A program made the position numbers and the translations under genes. Under the pieces are notes generated by a model. It worked only from the letters and a program-made list of their open reading frames with translations. It ran no database searches and had not been told where the DNA came from. DNA of 51,484 nt from Sphaerobacteraceae bacterium (lineage in GTDB: Bacteria; Chloroflexota; Chloroflexia; Thermomicrobiales; Thermomicrobiaceae): NCBI GenBank assembly GCA_007695115.1, contig REEK01000118.1, positions 1-51,484 of the forward strand. Reading direction: 5' to 3'. Shown here piece by piece: positions 24,754-33,118 of this stretch (positions are counted from its first letter, which is position 1; every line of letters begins with the position of its first letter).

Positions 24754-25578
24754 TCAGCTGATCCTGTGCGGAAACTCCAGTCGATCTCCTGGCTTCACAA
24801 CCCGCACGTCGACATCGGGAGCGTGAAGTCTGGCTGCTCGGACGAACTCGCGAGGAGGGCGTGTCAGGAAGTCTGGACGAGTCCACTTGAGCCCGATGGG
24901 ACAGAGCGTACCCCAGTGAATCGGTATAGCAAGTCGAGGTTGCAACATTGTCAGCGCCTGAGCAGCCCGTTGTGGGTCCATATGACCATCTCCCAGAGAT
25001 GGCCCCCATCCCCAGACCGGTAGCAGCGCCACATCAAGGGTTTGCGCCAGGCTGGACATCTCATCAAAGAGGTCCGTATCTCCAGCAAAGTAAACTGTTG
25101 AACTTCCGTGAATCAGATAACCGACCGCTTCGCCCTTTGGGCCGAATAGCGGGCGGCCACCATCGTGATCTGCCGGAGTTGCCTCGATAACCACCCGGTC
25201 GACTGGGATCTTCTCTCCCGGCCGCAGTTCGATCACATTGTTCAGCCCGGCCCGGCGCAACACCGACGCCGAACCTCGCGGGCCAATCACCCGAGTCGCG
25301 GACGGGATCTTGCGCAACGATGGGAGGTCGAGGTGATCAAAGTGCATATGAGATATCAGCACCACATCAGGTGTCTCGAACTCCGCCCGATTCCGGAATC
25401 TCATTGCCCGCCGAAGATGTGCCGTGCGCTGCCGGAGCAATGGATCGGTCAACACCGTCAACCCATCGATCTCAATCATCGTCGTAGCATGACCGAGGTA
25501 GGACACGCGCGGTTTCAGGAGTGGGATCGAAGACGATCCAGACGGAAGAGTTAGAGTTGAAGGCGAAACCGGGATCAT
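24754..25578 (-). CDS. MBL-fold metal-dependent hydrolase (UlaG/NAPE-PLD-like)
   Basis: A 274-residue metallo-beta-lactamase-fold protein. It has VSYLGHATTMIEIDG and TDPLL at the start, the metal motif SHMHFDHLD, GPRGSASVL, a later FAGDTDLFDE and an IPIHWGTL end, the pattern of the UlaG and N-acyl-phosphatidylethanolamine phospholipase D-like subgroup. The usual HxHxDH is complete. It may hydrolyse a phosphoester or lactone; substrate unknown. I start at the ATG at 25578, with TTGGAG about ten bases ahead; a TTG 57 bases upstream is possible. It precedes the holin-phosphatase gene by 12 bases and probably shares its transcript. Confidence 0.8.
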   Translation of the reverse strand: MIPVSPSTLTLPSGSSSIPLLKPRVSYLGHATTMIEIDGLTVLTDPLLRQRTAHLRRAMRFRNRAEFETPDVVLISHMHFDHLDLPSLRKIPSATRVIGPRGSASVLRRAGLNNVIELRPGEKIPVDRVVIEATPADHDGGRPLFGPKGEAVGYLIHGSSTVYFAGDTDLFDEMSSLAQTLDVALLPVWGWGPSLGDGHMDPQRAAQALTMLQPRLAIPIHWGTLCPIGLKWTRPDFLTRPPREFVRAARLHAPDVDVRVVKPGDRLEFPHRIS

Positions 25579-25716
25579 TGCTGGCAAGCTCCAAGAGTGA
25601 ATGCAGGTGGCAAGCGAATGTTTGTTCTTCTCCAAGTGTACTATCTCACTCTTGCCCTCACTCTGTCCGAAAAGTCAGCCGATTCCACCATCAATTGACC
25701 TGGGCTGTTCCGCATC

Positions 25717-25753
25717 GCGAAATCCTGCTAGGATTAACCCGGCAAGATTTCGC
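25717..25753. promoter_or_regulatory. Inverted repeat between divergent genes
   Basis: GCGAAATC (25717-25724) and GATTTCGC (25746-25753) are exact reverse complements separated by 21 bases, with an inner TGC/GCA continuing the pairing. It lies between the divergent MBL-fold gene and a small membrane protein gene, 42 bases ahead of the latter, and could be an operator for either. Confidence 0.35.
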
Positions 25754-25794
25754 AACGTGAACAGTCTAGTTGGACAGGTTGGTTAGTCAGAACC

Positions 25795-26154
25795 ATGGAG
25801 CATCAAACGGAACAATCACCAGTTGCACCATTTCCAGGCAACGTACTTGTAGCTGGTTGTGGGTTCATCGTCACCGGGGCTGGCTGGGGACTTTTTGGCT
25901 ATCTGGAGGGTGATCTCGCAGCAACGTCGAGCGCAGGAGTGTTCTTCACCATGGCGGTGCTGCACATTCTGACGGGCGTTTTGATTTTTTCGAGGCAGTC
26001 ACTCGCAGTTCCCGCAGGGTTCGGCCTTGCAATCATCGGGTTCGGAATCGCCGCGATTCAACCCCAGTTCGTTCTCATGTTCACGAATGTTGTCATCATT
26101 GCGCTTCTATTCCTTGCACGGAGCGACGTCGCTCATCGGCAGGAAGCAGCCTGA
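25795..26154 (+). CDS. Small four-span membrane protein, unknown
   Basis: A 119-residue hydrophobic protein with four predicted spans (about 18-38, 46-64, 70-86 and 90-106) and short polar ends. No family is recognised. The ribosome binding site before the ATG at 25795 is poor. The regular spacing of spans supports a real membrane protein. The Lrp-type regulator gene follows after about 175 bases. Confidence 0.5.
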   Translation: MEHQTEQSPVAPFPGNVLVAGCGFIVTGAGWGLFGYLEGDLAATSSAGVFFTMAVLHILTGVLIFSRQSLAVPAGFGLAIIGFGIAAIQPQFVLMFTNVVIIALLFLARSDVAHRQEAA

Positions 26155-26330
26155 CGCGTGCGATCTCGTTGATCGTCTCGTGGACACGGCAACGCACATC
26201 TGGTCGATTCGCTCGCAGATGAGCTATGCGATCAGGACCGGGACATCAGGTCTCAGCCGATTCGGCAACGAATCAGTTGAACGTATAGTCATCCGACCAG
26301 TCACTCGGCTAAGGAATGGAAGGTGCCCCC

Positions 26331-26849
26331 ATGACCAGATCAATTGATCAGATCGACAGGTCCATCATCGTCTGTCTTCAGGAAGATAGCCGCCGTCCAA
26401 GTGCGGAGATTGCCCGGACTCTTGGCATCGCCGAGCGGACTGTCCGCGCCCGGATCGATCGACTCGTCCAGGATGGCGTGGTCCACCTGGCAGCTATCGT
26501 CAATCCTCGCGCGATCGGCTACGAGGTCACCGCAGACGTCTTCCTCGAAGTTGAGCTTGGCAAGGTGCAGGCAGTGGCCGACGAGGTCGCTGAGGTCGAG
26601 GAAGTCTGCTACGTCGGACTGACCACCGGAGACCGTGACATCAGCCTCCAGGTCCACGCACCGAGCATCGACGCGCTGTACGATTTCGTCTCCGAACGCC
26701 TCAACCGGCTCCCCGGAGTGCTGCGCAGCAAGACATTCGTTATCCCACGCGTCAACAAGCAGTTGCCAGATTGGCGACTTCCGCGTAATCTGCCGGCACG
26801 AACCGCACCTTTTCGAGCAGTTGCGGCAAGCAGTTCCGGGAACGAGTAG
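26331..26849 (+). CDS. Lrp/AsnC family transcriptional regulator
   Basis: A 172-residue Lrp-type regulator. An N-terminal helix-turn-helix (IDRSIIVCLQEDSRRPSA followed by EIARTLGIAERTVRARIDRL) is followed by a ligand-binding RAM domain with VQAVADEVAEVEEVCYVGLTTGDRDISLQVHA, the usual effector region. I start at the ATG at 26331, with GAAGGTG seven bases ahead. These regulators sense amino acids. The aminotransferase gene begins 72 bases downstream in the same direction, the likely target. No clear operator was found. Confidence 0.88.
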   Translation: MTRSIDQIDRSIIVCLQEDSRRPSAEIARTLGIAERTVRARIDRLVQDGVVHLAAIVNPRAIGYEVTADVFLEVELGKVQAVADEVAEVEEVCYVGLTTGDRDISLQVHAPSIDALYDFVSERLNRLPGVLRSKTFVIPRVNKQLPDWRLPRNLPARTAPFRAVAASSSGNE

Positions 26850-26921
26850 AAGCTCGCCAGCGTAGACGGCGCAGAATCCCGGACTGGTCTGCTCGCAACG
26901 GACAAGGAAACGGATTTTGCA

Positions 26922-28214
26922 ATGGCTCAGCGCAGCGAACGACAAATGCAGCAACTCGAACTGGCCGAGCAGGTTATGGGTGGCTGCCCGGGCGGGTTCA
27001 GATTGCCGCCGGATCAGGCTATCGTTGTCCAGCGCGGTCTCGGCAGCAAGGTCTGGGATATTGATGGACGAGAATTCATCGATTACCTGCTAGGCTCTGG
27101 ACCAATGCTGATCGGCCACGCTCACCCGGCTGTCGTCGAGGCCGTACAACATCAGGCAAGCCTCGGCTCCACCTTCTACACCCTCAATGAGCCCGCAATC
27201 GAACTCGCCGATCGGCTAGTCTCTGCGATTCCCTGTGCCCAATCCGTGAAATACGTCAGCACCGGGACTGAAGCAACATTGCACGCGCTTCGCATCGCCC
27301 GGACCTTCACTGGCCGTCCGCTGATCCTGAAGTTCGAAGGCGGATTTCACGGTGTCCACGATTACTCGATGATGAGCAGCATGTCGCCTCGCCAGACCGA
27401 GTACCCGAAACCAATTCCGGACTCTCACGGTATTCCGGCGGCACTTGAAGCAGACGTTCTGGTATCCCGCTGGAACGACATCGAGATGACCGAGCGAATC
27501 CTCACTGAATATCACGGGAAAATCGCCGCAGTGATCTGTGAACCACTCCAGCGGGCGCTGATTCCAGCCCCGGGATTCATGCAGGCGCTCCGGGAGCTGA
27601 CACTCCGATCTGACACATTGCTGATCTTCGACGAGATCGTCACCGGGTTCAGGCTTGCCTACGGTGGTGCTCAGGAGAAATACGGCGTGGTTCCAGACCT
27701 GGCGACCTATGGTAAAGCGATCGCCGGTGGATATCCACTCGCTGCGATTGGCGGTCGCAGAGAGATCATGGACGTGACCAGACCCGAGCGTCGCGGCAAA
27801 GAGCCTCTGGCACATCTCGGGGGCACGATGAACGGCAATCCGCTCGCGGCTTCTGCCGGACTCGCCACGCTGAACATACTCAATCAGGACGGCGTCTACG
27901 AGCAGCTCTATCGCATCCCGGAATTGCTGAAACAGGGATTGCGTGACATTGCCGAAAAACATGGAGAGACGATCCAGATCGCTGGAGAGGGCCCCGTATT
28001 CCAGATCTTTTTCACCGACGCAGAGCCGGGAGACTATCCCGCAGTGCTCCAGAGCGATCGCGCACGGGCACGCCAGTTCGGACTGAATCTGATCGATGAG
28101 GGTCTCTTCCTCAACCCGGGAGAAAAGTTCTACGTCTCCCTCGCCCATGACGAAGACGACGTCCAGAAGACGCTCGAAGCCGCCGACGCCGCGATGTCCC
28201 GGCTGAGCGCCTGA
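26922..28214 (+). CDS. Class III aminotransferase, glutamate-1-semialdehyde aminomutase-like
   Basis: A 430-residue PLP enzyme. Family marks are DIDGREFIDYLLGSGPMLIGHAHP (here interrupted after GSGP), STGTEATLHALRIARTFTG, FEGGFHGVHDYSM, LLIFDEIVTGFRLAYGGAQ, and TYGKAIAGGYPLAAIGG with the PLP lysine. This is the GSAM branch, and GSAM proper makes 5-aminolevulinate for heme. No other heme gene is nearby, and an Lrp regulator precedes it, so it may instead be an amino-acid or amine aminotransferase of the same branch. No signal peptide. It ends 18 bases before the convergent parB stop. Confidence 0.82.
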   Translation: MAQRSERQMQQLELAEQVMGGCPGGFRLPPDQAIVVQRGLGSKVWDIDGREFIDYLLGSGPMLIGHAHPAVVEAVQHQASLGSTFYTLNEPAIELADRLVSAIPCAQSVKYVSTGTEATLHALRIARTFTGRPLILKFEGGFHGVHDYSMMSSMSPRQTEYPKPIPDSHGIPAALEADVLVSRWNDIEMTERILTEYHGKIAAVICEPLQRALIPAPGFMQALRELTLRSDTLLIFDEIVTGFRLAYGGAQEKYGVVPDLATYGKAIAGGYPLAAIGGRREIMDVTRPERRGKEPLAHLGGTMNGNPLAASAGLATLNILNQDGVYEQLYRIPELLKQGLRDIAEKHGETIQIAGEGPVFQIFFTDAEPGDYPAVLQSDRARARQFGLNLIDEGLFLNPGEKFYVSLAHDEDDVQKTLEAADAAMSRLSA

Positions 28215-28232
28215 ACCGGGCACCAGCCTGAT

Positions 28233-29210
28233 CTAATCACGCTGGTTCATTGCCATGTCAATCAAACGCTTGAGCGCCCGGAGCTGACGAGGGGATAGCT
28301 GATCGCGTTGCCCGGACGAGGCAATGCGACCCAGATCGATGCCGAGCTGCTCGATTCGGCGGTCAAGCTCGTTGGGTGACGTCGCCGCAACATCGGCCAG
28401 CGCCCGTGCCATCGCATCATCGCTCGATTCCGGCTCGTCGGTGGGCACAAATGGGGCCGAAGTCCCCATCGACTGAATCATCGATTTGAGGTCCGGTGGA
28501 TCCATCTCCAGATAGTGATCATCCTGCCGGAGCTTCCGGCTGATTTGCTGCGCCTGACGCTCGGCGAGACCATCTTCGATCATCGTCGCCAGCGTTTCCT
28601 GGGCATCCGGGGAAAGGCCCTGTAGCGGACGGGTCTGCTTCTCGGAAAGCGAACCAGTCTTGATGCGCTCCTGCACCGAATGAATCAGTTTCTCGGTGCC
28701 AAGGAGTTGAAACAGGCGGCTTCTTCGAATACCGACCGCCTCGGCCACCCGTTCCCAGGGGGCATCATCCATCTGGCGCTTCAGCAGGCGAAGTGCTGCG
28801 GCGCGGTCGACGGCGTTGAGATCCTCTCGAACCACATTTTCCATGAGCTGCTGAATTAGTCGCCGGTCGTCCGGAACATCACGCACGATAGCCGGCATTT
28901 CGGTCAATCCCGCACGTCGGGATGCCCGCCATCGACGCTCGCCGTGAATGATGATGTACTGATCCGCGGATTCCTCGTACCGGACGGCAATCGGTTGCAG
29001 GACGCCCTCCCGACGGATCGATTCCGCCAGCTCATCCAGCGCTTCGTCATCGAACGACTGGCGAGGCTGATCCGGATCGGGCTGAATGCGATCGATCGCG
29101 ATTGTCTTGGCATCGACCAGGTCACGAACCCCGACAGCCCGGGGCGACGTATCCTGAAACAGTGAATCAACGGTGAACTTGCGTCGTCCGCGACGGTTTT
29201 CACTACTCAT
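28233..29210 (-). CDS. parB: ParB/Spo0J-type chromosome partition protein
   Basis: A 325-residue ParB. The N-terminal CTPase/ParB domain contains IQPDPDQPRQSFDDEALDELAESI split by the usual pattern, then EGVLQPIAVR and IIHGERRWRASRRAGL with GERRW at about 90-94. The helix-turn-helix is the stretch APWERVAEAVGIRRSRLFQLL. The C-terminal part is an unremarkable helical dimerisation region. ParB spreads from parS sites and binds ParA. It overlaps the 3' end of parA by eight bases. No consensus parS (TGTTTCACGTGAAACA) was seen in the window. Confidence 0.92.
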   Translation of the reverse strand: MSSENRRGRRKFTVDSLFQDTSPRAVGVRDLVDAKTIAIDRIQPDPDQPRQSFDDEALDELAESIRREGVLQPIAVRYEESADQYIIIHGERRWRASRRAGLTEMPAIVRDVPDDRRLIQQLMENVVREDLNAVDRAAALRLLKRQMDDAPWERVAEAVGIRRSRLFQLLGTEKLIHSVQERIKTGSLSEKQTRPLQGLSPDAQETLATMIEDGLAERQAQQISRKLRQDDHYLEMDPPDLKSMIQSMGTSAPFVPTDEPESSDDAMARALADVAATSPNELDRRIEQLGIDLGRIASSGQRDQLSPRQLRALKRLIDMAMNQRD

Positions 29211-29988
29211 GGTCAGCCTTCCCGGCGATCTGTTCCTCTAGCGCCGCAGCAGCACTTCGATAGGCGTGCGACAGTGGAGAGTTCGGCATGTACTGGAGTA
29301 TCGAGGTGTGATCGACGATCGATTCGGCGCTCTTGACCGACAGCGGAATCGACGGCAACAACCGGATGTGCGGGAACTGCTCGCGCAGCATGTCGATCAT
29401 ATCCGATGCAAGCCTGGATGAATGATGCACCTTCGTGGGAAGGAATCCGGCAATCGACAGCCGTGGGTTCAATCTATTGATACGGTCAACCGTCTCAAAC
29501 AGCCGTCGTAGCACCATCAGCGACAGCGGATGCGGCTCGATCGGGATTACCAGCGTGTCTGCCGAGATGAGCACATTGATGCTGAGAATGTTCAACGATG
29601 GCGGGCTGTCGATAACAATGAGATCGTACGCACTGAGCGCCGCATCATCCAGAACGTTCTGCAGACGTCGCTCTCGCTCCAGTTCGTTGAGGAGCTCGAG
29701 CTCCGCGGCGGCGAGATCCGGATGGCTGGGAATGAGATCCATGCCCGGCACTGTGGACGGCTGGATAACCCGCGAGAGCGGGATGTCAGGATCTGACAAC
29801 AAGTCATAGATCGACCATTCCAGGCCAAGCACATCCACGCCGAGCGCCATAGTGAGGCTGGCTTGCGGGTCGAGATCGAGCGCCAGAACCCGGCGGCCCC
29901 GTTCCACGAGCGCGGCCCCGACGTTGAGGGTGCTGGTGGTCTTGGCAGTGCCACCCTTCTGATTGAAAAAGGCCACGATCGTCGGCAA
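29203..29988 (-). CDS. parA: ParA/Soj-type partition ATPase
   Basis: A 261-residue Walker-type ATPase with deviant Walker A KGGTAKTT (11-18), LDLDPQASLT as switch I, and VIDSPPSLNILSINVL as Walker B. It segregates ParB-bound DNA over the nucleoid. No N-terminal DNA-binding extension is present, so it is of the Soj (chromosomal) or type Ib short-ParA kind. It directly precedes parB. The start at 29988 is preceded by AGGAGCCCAGCTTTGCCG, with the AGGAG 13 bases ahead. Located outside a dnaA/gidB neighbourhood as far as this window shows. Confidence 0.92.
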   Translation of the reverse strand: MPTIVAFFNQKGGTAKTTSTLNVGAALVERGRRVLALDLDPQASLTMALGVDVLGLEWSIYDLLSDPDIPLSRVIQPSTVPGMDLIPSHPDLAAAELELLNELERERRLQNVLDDAALSAYDLIVIDSPPSLNILSINVLISADTLVIPIEPHPLSLMVLRRLFETVDRINRLNPRLSIAGFLPTKVHHSSRLASDMIDMLREQFPHIRLLPSIPLSVKSAESIVDHTSILQYMPNSPLSHAYRSAAAALEEQIAGKADHE

Positions 29989-30246
29989 AGCTGGGCTCCT
30001 GACTCTTCCGGGTATCGTTCCGCATCGACACGAAGATTAGCAAAGCATCACCAGTCATCCAACACTGGTGTATCGAGCTGATGATTGAATAGACACTCCA
30101 GCCTTCGTATCGCAGGATCCAACCCTCGCCTGCTTTAAGCTAGATTTCAGGAAGATTCACCCCTGTTACCGGGTGCGCATAAGTCAGCAAGCGGGTAGAA
30201 TTGGCCGGAGTATACTGCAGGATCTGGTACCGGGGAGACTTTCATC
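29989..30246. other. Intergenic region between divergent parA and sortase genes
   Basis: About 260 bases holding promoters for both directions. A TATACT hexamer (30211-30216) lies about 30 bases before the sortase start, but no matching -35 box was seen 17 bases upstream. Nothing coding was recognised. Confidence 0.4.
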
Positions 30247-31113
30247 GTGGCAACAACAACCGGCAGGCTCGACAGATCGAATCTTGACTACGCCCGGCCA
30301 CCAAGACGAGCTGCGGTTCCGTTGAGTGGGCTGATGATTCTCTTTTCCATCCTCATGTTCGGCTCTGCTATCGCTATTCCTGCGTCACGTGCGATGCAGG
30401 AAGCAGATATGCGTGACCGCCTGGCATCGGTCGCTACCACCGGCGACGAGCAAGACGATGACGAAGCCGAAGGTGGTAGCGGGAGCGGTGCACCCCCCCT
30501 GCCGGTAATTGCCGAGCTCGATGGCTCGGATGATGATCGCAACGATGCCCCCAATCCGGTTGAACTGGTTTCCGACGCCAACGAGACTGACCGCGCCTCG
30601 AAACTCGAAGACCTGAACTCCAGCGGCCAGCACGAGCAGGACGACGCCAAAGAGCAACGGGCTCCGAAGCCGACTCAAATCCGCGTACCAGACCTGGAAA
30701 TCGATGCTGAAATCCATCAGGTCGGATACGACATCATTGAAGTCGAGGGCCAGCGAGTCCGGGAGTGGCAGGTTGCTTCATACGCAGCTGGACACCACAA
30801 GACATCTGCACGACCCGGTGAGAATGGGAACATCGTCGTAACCGGTCACAACGATTTCGAAGGCGAAGTCTTCCGAACGCTCGAATTTGCCGAGCACGGG
30901 CAGGAAGTAATCATCGAGACCGAAGAAGGCGAACAGAAGTACGTTATCGAAGAGATCCATATGCGGCGTGAGATCGGGGCATCGCTCGAAGAGCGACTCG
31001 AAACCGGTCGATTCATGGCAGATATGCCAGAGGAACGACTGACGCTGATTACCTGCTGGCCATATGGCATCAATGATCACCGTATTGTGGTGGTCGCCGT
31101 GCCGGTGGACTAA
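30247..31113 (+). CDS. Sortase (class E/F-like transpeptidase)
   Basis: A 288-residue membrane-anchored sortase. One membrane span (28-47) is followed by an acidic, low-complexity stretch of about 90 residues and a sortase domain. The catalytic residues are His201 (VVTGHNDFEG), Cys270 (LTLITCWPYG) and Arg279 (DHRIVVVAVPVD). The single N-terminal anchor and TLITC motif fit housekeeping-like sortases of GC-rich bacteria. It joins proteins with a sorting signal to the wall or to one another; no LPxTG-type substrate is found in the window. GTG start with GGGGAGA about nine bases ahead. The kinase gene follows in the same direction, 161 bases on. Confidence 0.85.
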   Translation: MATTTGRLDRSNLDYARPPRRAAVPLSGLMILFSILMFGSAIAIPASRAMQEADMRDRLASVATTGDEQDDDEAEGGSGSGAPPLPVIAELDGSDDDRNDAPNPVELVSDANETDRASKLEDLNSSGQHEQDDAKEQRAPKPTQIRVPDLEIDAEIHQVGYDIIEVEGQRVREWQVASYAAGHHKTSARPGENGNIVVTGHNDFEGEVFRTLEFAEHGQEVIIETEEGEQKYVIEEIHMRREIGASLEERLETGRFMADMPEERLTLITCWPYGINDHRIVVVAVPVD

Positions 31114-31274
31114 ATCATCGACCATCGACCCGTCTGAATACGCCTGAACATGCGTGGGGCGTTTGCCCCGCGCATTTATAATGTTTGTGAGTTTCGACCG
31201 GAGCGGTTAGCTGCTGGGGACACCGTTCCGCCGATAGTTCGCATCATCTTGCAAGTCACCAGTGAGGAGTGACC

Positions 31275-33032
31275 GTGTCCGAGACACCTGATCTCGTCGC
31301 AGGCAGGTACCGACTGGATCGCCATCTTGGTCAGGGGAGCTTTGCCGAGACGTACCTGGCGGAAGACACGACGCTGAGCCGCCCGGTTGCCATCAAGATT
31401 CTCCGCTCACAATTCGCCAATGATGAACGCTACGCACTCCGCTTCGAGCGTGAGGCACGCGCTGCTGCTGCTGTCCGGCACGTCAATATCGTGGACGTCT
31501 TCGACTATGGTCAGGATGGCGCCACACTCTTCCTGGTTATGGAGTGGGTTGACGGCCCGAACCTGAAGGAGTTCATGCGCGGGCAAGGCCAGTTGACTCC
31601 AGAGGACGCTACCCGGATGATGCGGGACGTGCTCCAGGGGCTGCAGGCCATCCATGAAGCGGGCATCGTCCATCGCGATGTCAAACCACAGAACGTGCTG
31701 GTTGACCCGAACGGAACCGGCAAAATCTCGGACTTCGGCATTGCCCGCGGGGCGCGTGATTCCGGGCTGACTGATACCGGTATGGCCCTCGGAACGGCAG
31801 CCTATATGGCTCCAGAGCAGGCCAGGGCCGGTGACGTAGTACCCGAGTCAGATCTCTATGCAGCCGGCGTCATCCTGTTTGAGATGCTGACCGGGCGACT
31901 CCCCTTTCCGGGTGAGAATCCGCTGCAAGTCATGTATCAACATGTTAACGAGCAGCCACCTGATCCGCGAGAACTGAATCCCTCGATCCCGAATGGCCTG
32001 GCGCTGGTCATCATGAAGGCGATGGCCAAAGAACCAGAAGACCGGTTCTCCACGGCGTCCGAGATGCTGGCAGCAATCGAACAGCCGCCATCCAGCGAAG
32101 AAGCGACTCGTATTATGGCGGCAGCCGCCGCCAGTCAGACCCGGGTGATGCCGGGGCAGACTGCAGCCAATCAGGGAGGGGGTAGACGCCCTCCACCTCG
32201 TCGGCCACGGCGCAAGCCGAACAAGTCACCACGCTGGCCAATATTTCTGGTTGCCGGAATGTTGATCCTGTTTGCGATCATCGGGATCTGGTATCTCGCA
32301 ACCCGCGAATCGGTCGTACCTGACGATCCGACGCCGACACCGATCGTTACGGTAACGGTTGAACCAACGGAAACGCCGGAACCGACGGCGACTCCAGTAC
32401 CAGACGCAACGGCGACCCCGGTTCCTACGCCGGAACCGACTCCGACTCCGACTGCGACGCCAGAACCAACGCCGGAGCCGACACCGTCCCCTGAGCCAAC
32501 GCCGACGCTCGAGCCGGACCCGGAGCCAACGCCAACTCCGGATCCAGAAGAAGACTCGGGTGTCGGCACGGAAATGCAGAGTTTGGCGTTCAACGCGATG
32601 GTGCTCGGATCACCGTCTTCGAGTTTTCAGGGCACCGATTTCGAAGGGTCGTTCCAGCCGGAGAACTGGAATGAACTGCCTGATCAATCGACCTTCCTGT
32701 ACAGCCAGTTGACTGACTTTTCAACTGGTGAAGCGACGTTTGTCTCGGAGACGAACGCTGGCGGGATCTTCGTGGGAATCGAAGTCACCGCGCTGACTGG
32801 TGGTCCCGAGGAAGAGTTGCCCATCGAAATCTGGATCAATGATGACATGGTCTACCGTGGAACCAGCCCGTTCGATACGGACAGCACCAACACCATACGA
32901 TGGTGGTATCGAGAGAATAGTGCTATCCAGTCGGGTGAAAACACGGTCCAGATCATGAACATGGCCGAGCAGGGTGGGGTGGGCGAGTTCCCCTGGTTGC
33001 TGATCGAAGAGGTCACCGTCCACTACCGGTAG
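31275..33032 (+). CDS. Membrane Ser/Thr protein kinase with extracellular domain
   Basis: A 585-residue PknB-type kinase. The catalytic domain holds the glycine loop GQGSFAETY (19-27), Lys41, Glu60, HRDVKPQN with Asp135, and DFG with Asp153. All catalytic residues are present, so it is active. A Pro/Arg-rich juxtamembrane stretch precedes the membrane span (about 317-336). Outside are about 80 residues of PTPEP-type linker and a 150-residue beta-rich domain of unknown ligand, which replaces the PASTA repeats of classic PknB. It may sense wall state or a glycan. I start at the GTG at 31275 with AGGAG five bases ahead; a GTG six bases upstream is possible. Confidence 0.9.
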   Translation: MSETPDLVAGRYRLDRHLGQGSFAETYLAEDTTLSRPVAIKILRSQFANDERYALRFEREARAAAAVRHVNIVDVFDYGQDGATLFLVMEWVDGPNLKEFMRGQGQLTPEDATRMMRDVLQGLQAIHEAGIVHRDVKPQNVLVDPNGTGKISDFGIARGARDSGLTDTGMALGTAAYMAPEQARAGDVVPESDLYAAGVILFEMLTGRLPFPGENPLQVMYQHVNEQPPDPRELNPSIPNGLALVIMKAMAKEPEDRFSTASEMLAAIEQPPSSEEATRIMAAAAASQTRVMPGQTAANQGGGRRPPPRRPRRKPNKSPRWPIFLVAGMLILFAIIGIWYLATRESVVPDDPTPTPIVTVTVEPTETPEPTATPVPDATATPVPTPEPTPTPTATPEPTPEPTPSPEPTPTLEPDPEPTPTPDPEEDSGVGTEMQSLAFNAMVLGSPSSSFQGTDFEGSFQPENWNELPDQSTFLYSQLTDFSTGEATFVSETNAGGIFVGIEVTALTGGPEEELPIEIWINDDMVYRGTSPFDTDSTNTIRWWYRENSAIQSGENTVQIMNMAEQGGVGEFPWLLIEEVTVHYR

Positions 33033-33063
33033 CCAGCCAGAACATTCAATCGGGCATACAGAA

Positions 33064-33085
33064 GGGCGACCCGAGTGGTCGCCCT
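33064..33085 (+). terminator. Bidirectional hairpin between kinase and fabF
   Basis: GGGCGACC (33064-33071) and GGTCGCCC (33077-33084) form a perfect 8-bp stem with a five-base loop, followed by TCTT. It stands 32 bases after the kinase stop and 35 bases before the convergent fabF stop and can serve both. Confidence 0.75.
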
Positions 33086-33118
33086 CTTCCATCATCAATT
33101 GATATGGCGCGCTGCTGA

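Noticed and set aside
25795-26154. Phage holin or toxin among small membrane proteins
   Set aside because: Span number and composition give no family match, and no phage or toxin-antitoxin context is present.
27216-28223. 335-codon open frame antisense to the aminotransferase gene
   Set aside because: A shadow of a well-recognised PLP enzyme gene.
28200-30250. parS site near parAB
   Set aside because: No match or near match to TGTTTCACGTGAAACA was found by eye.
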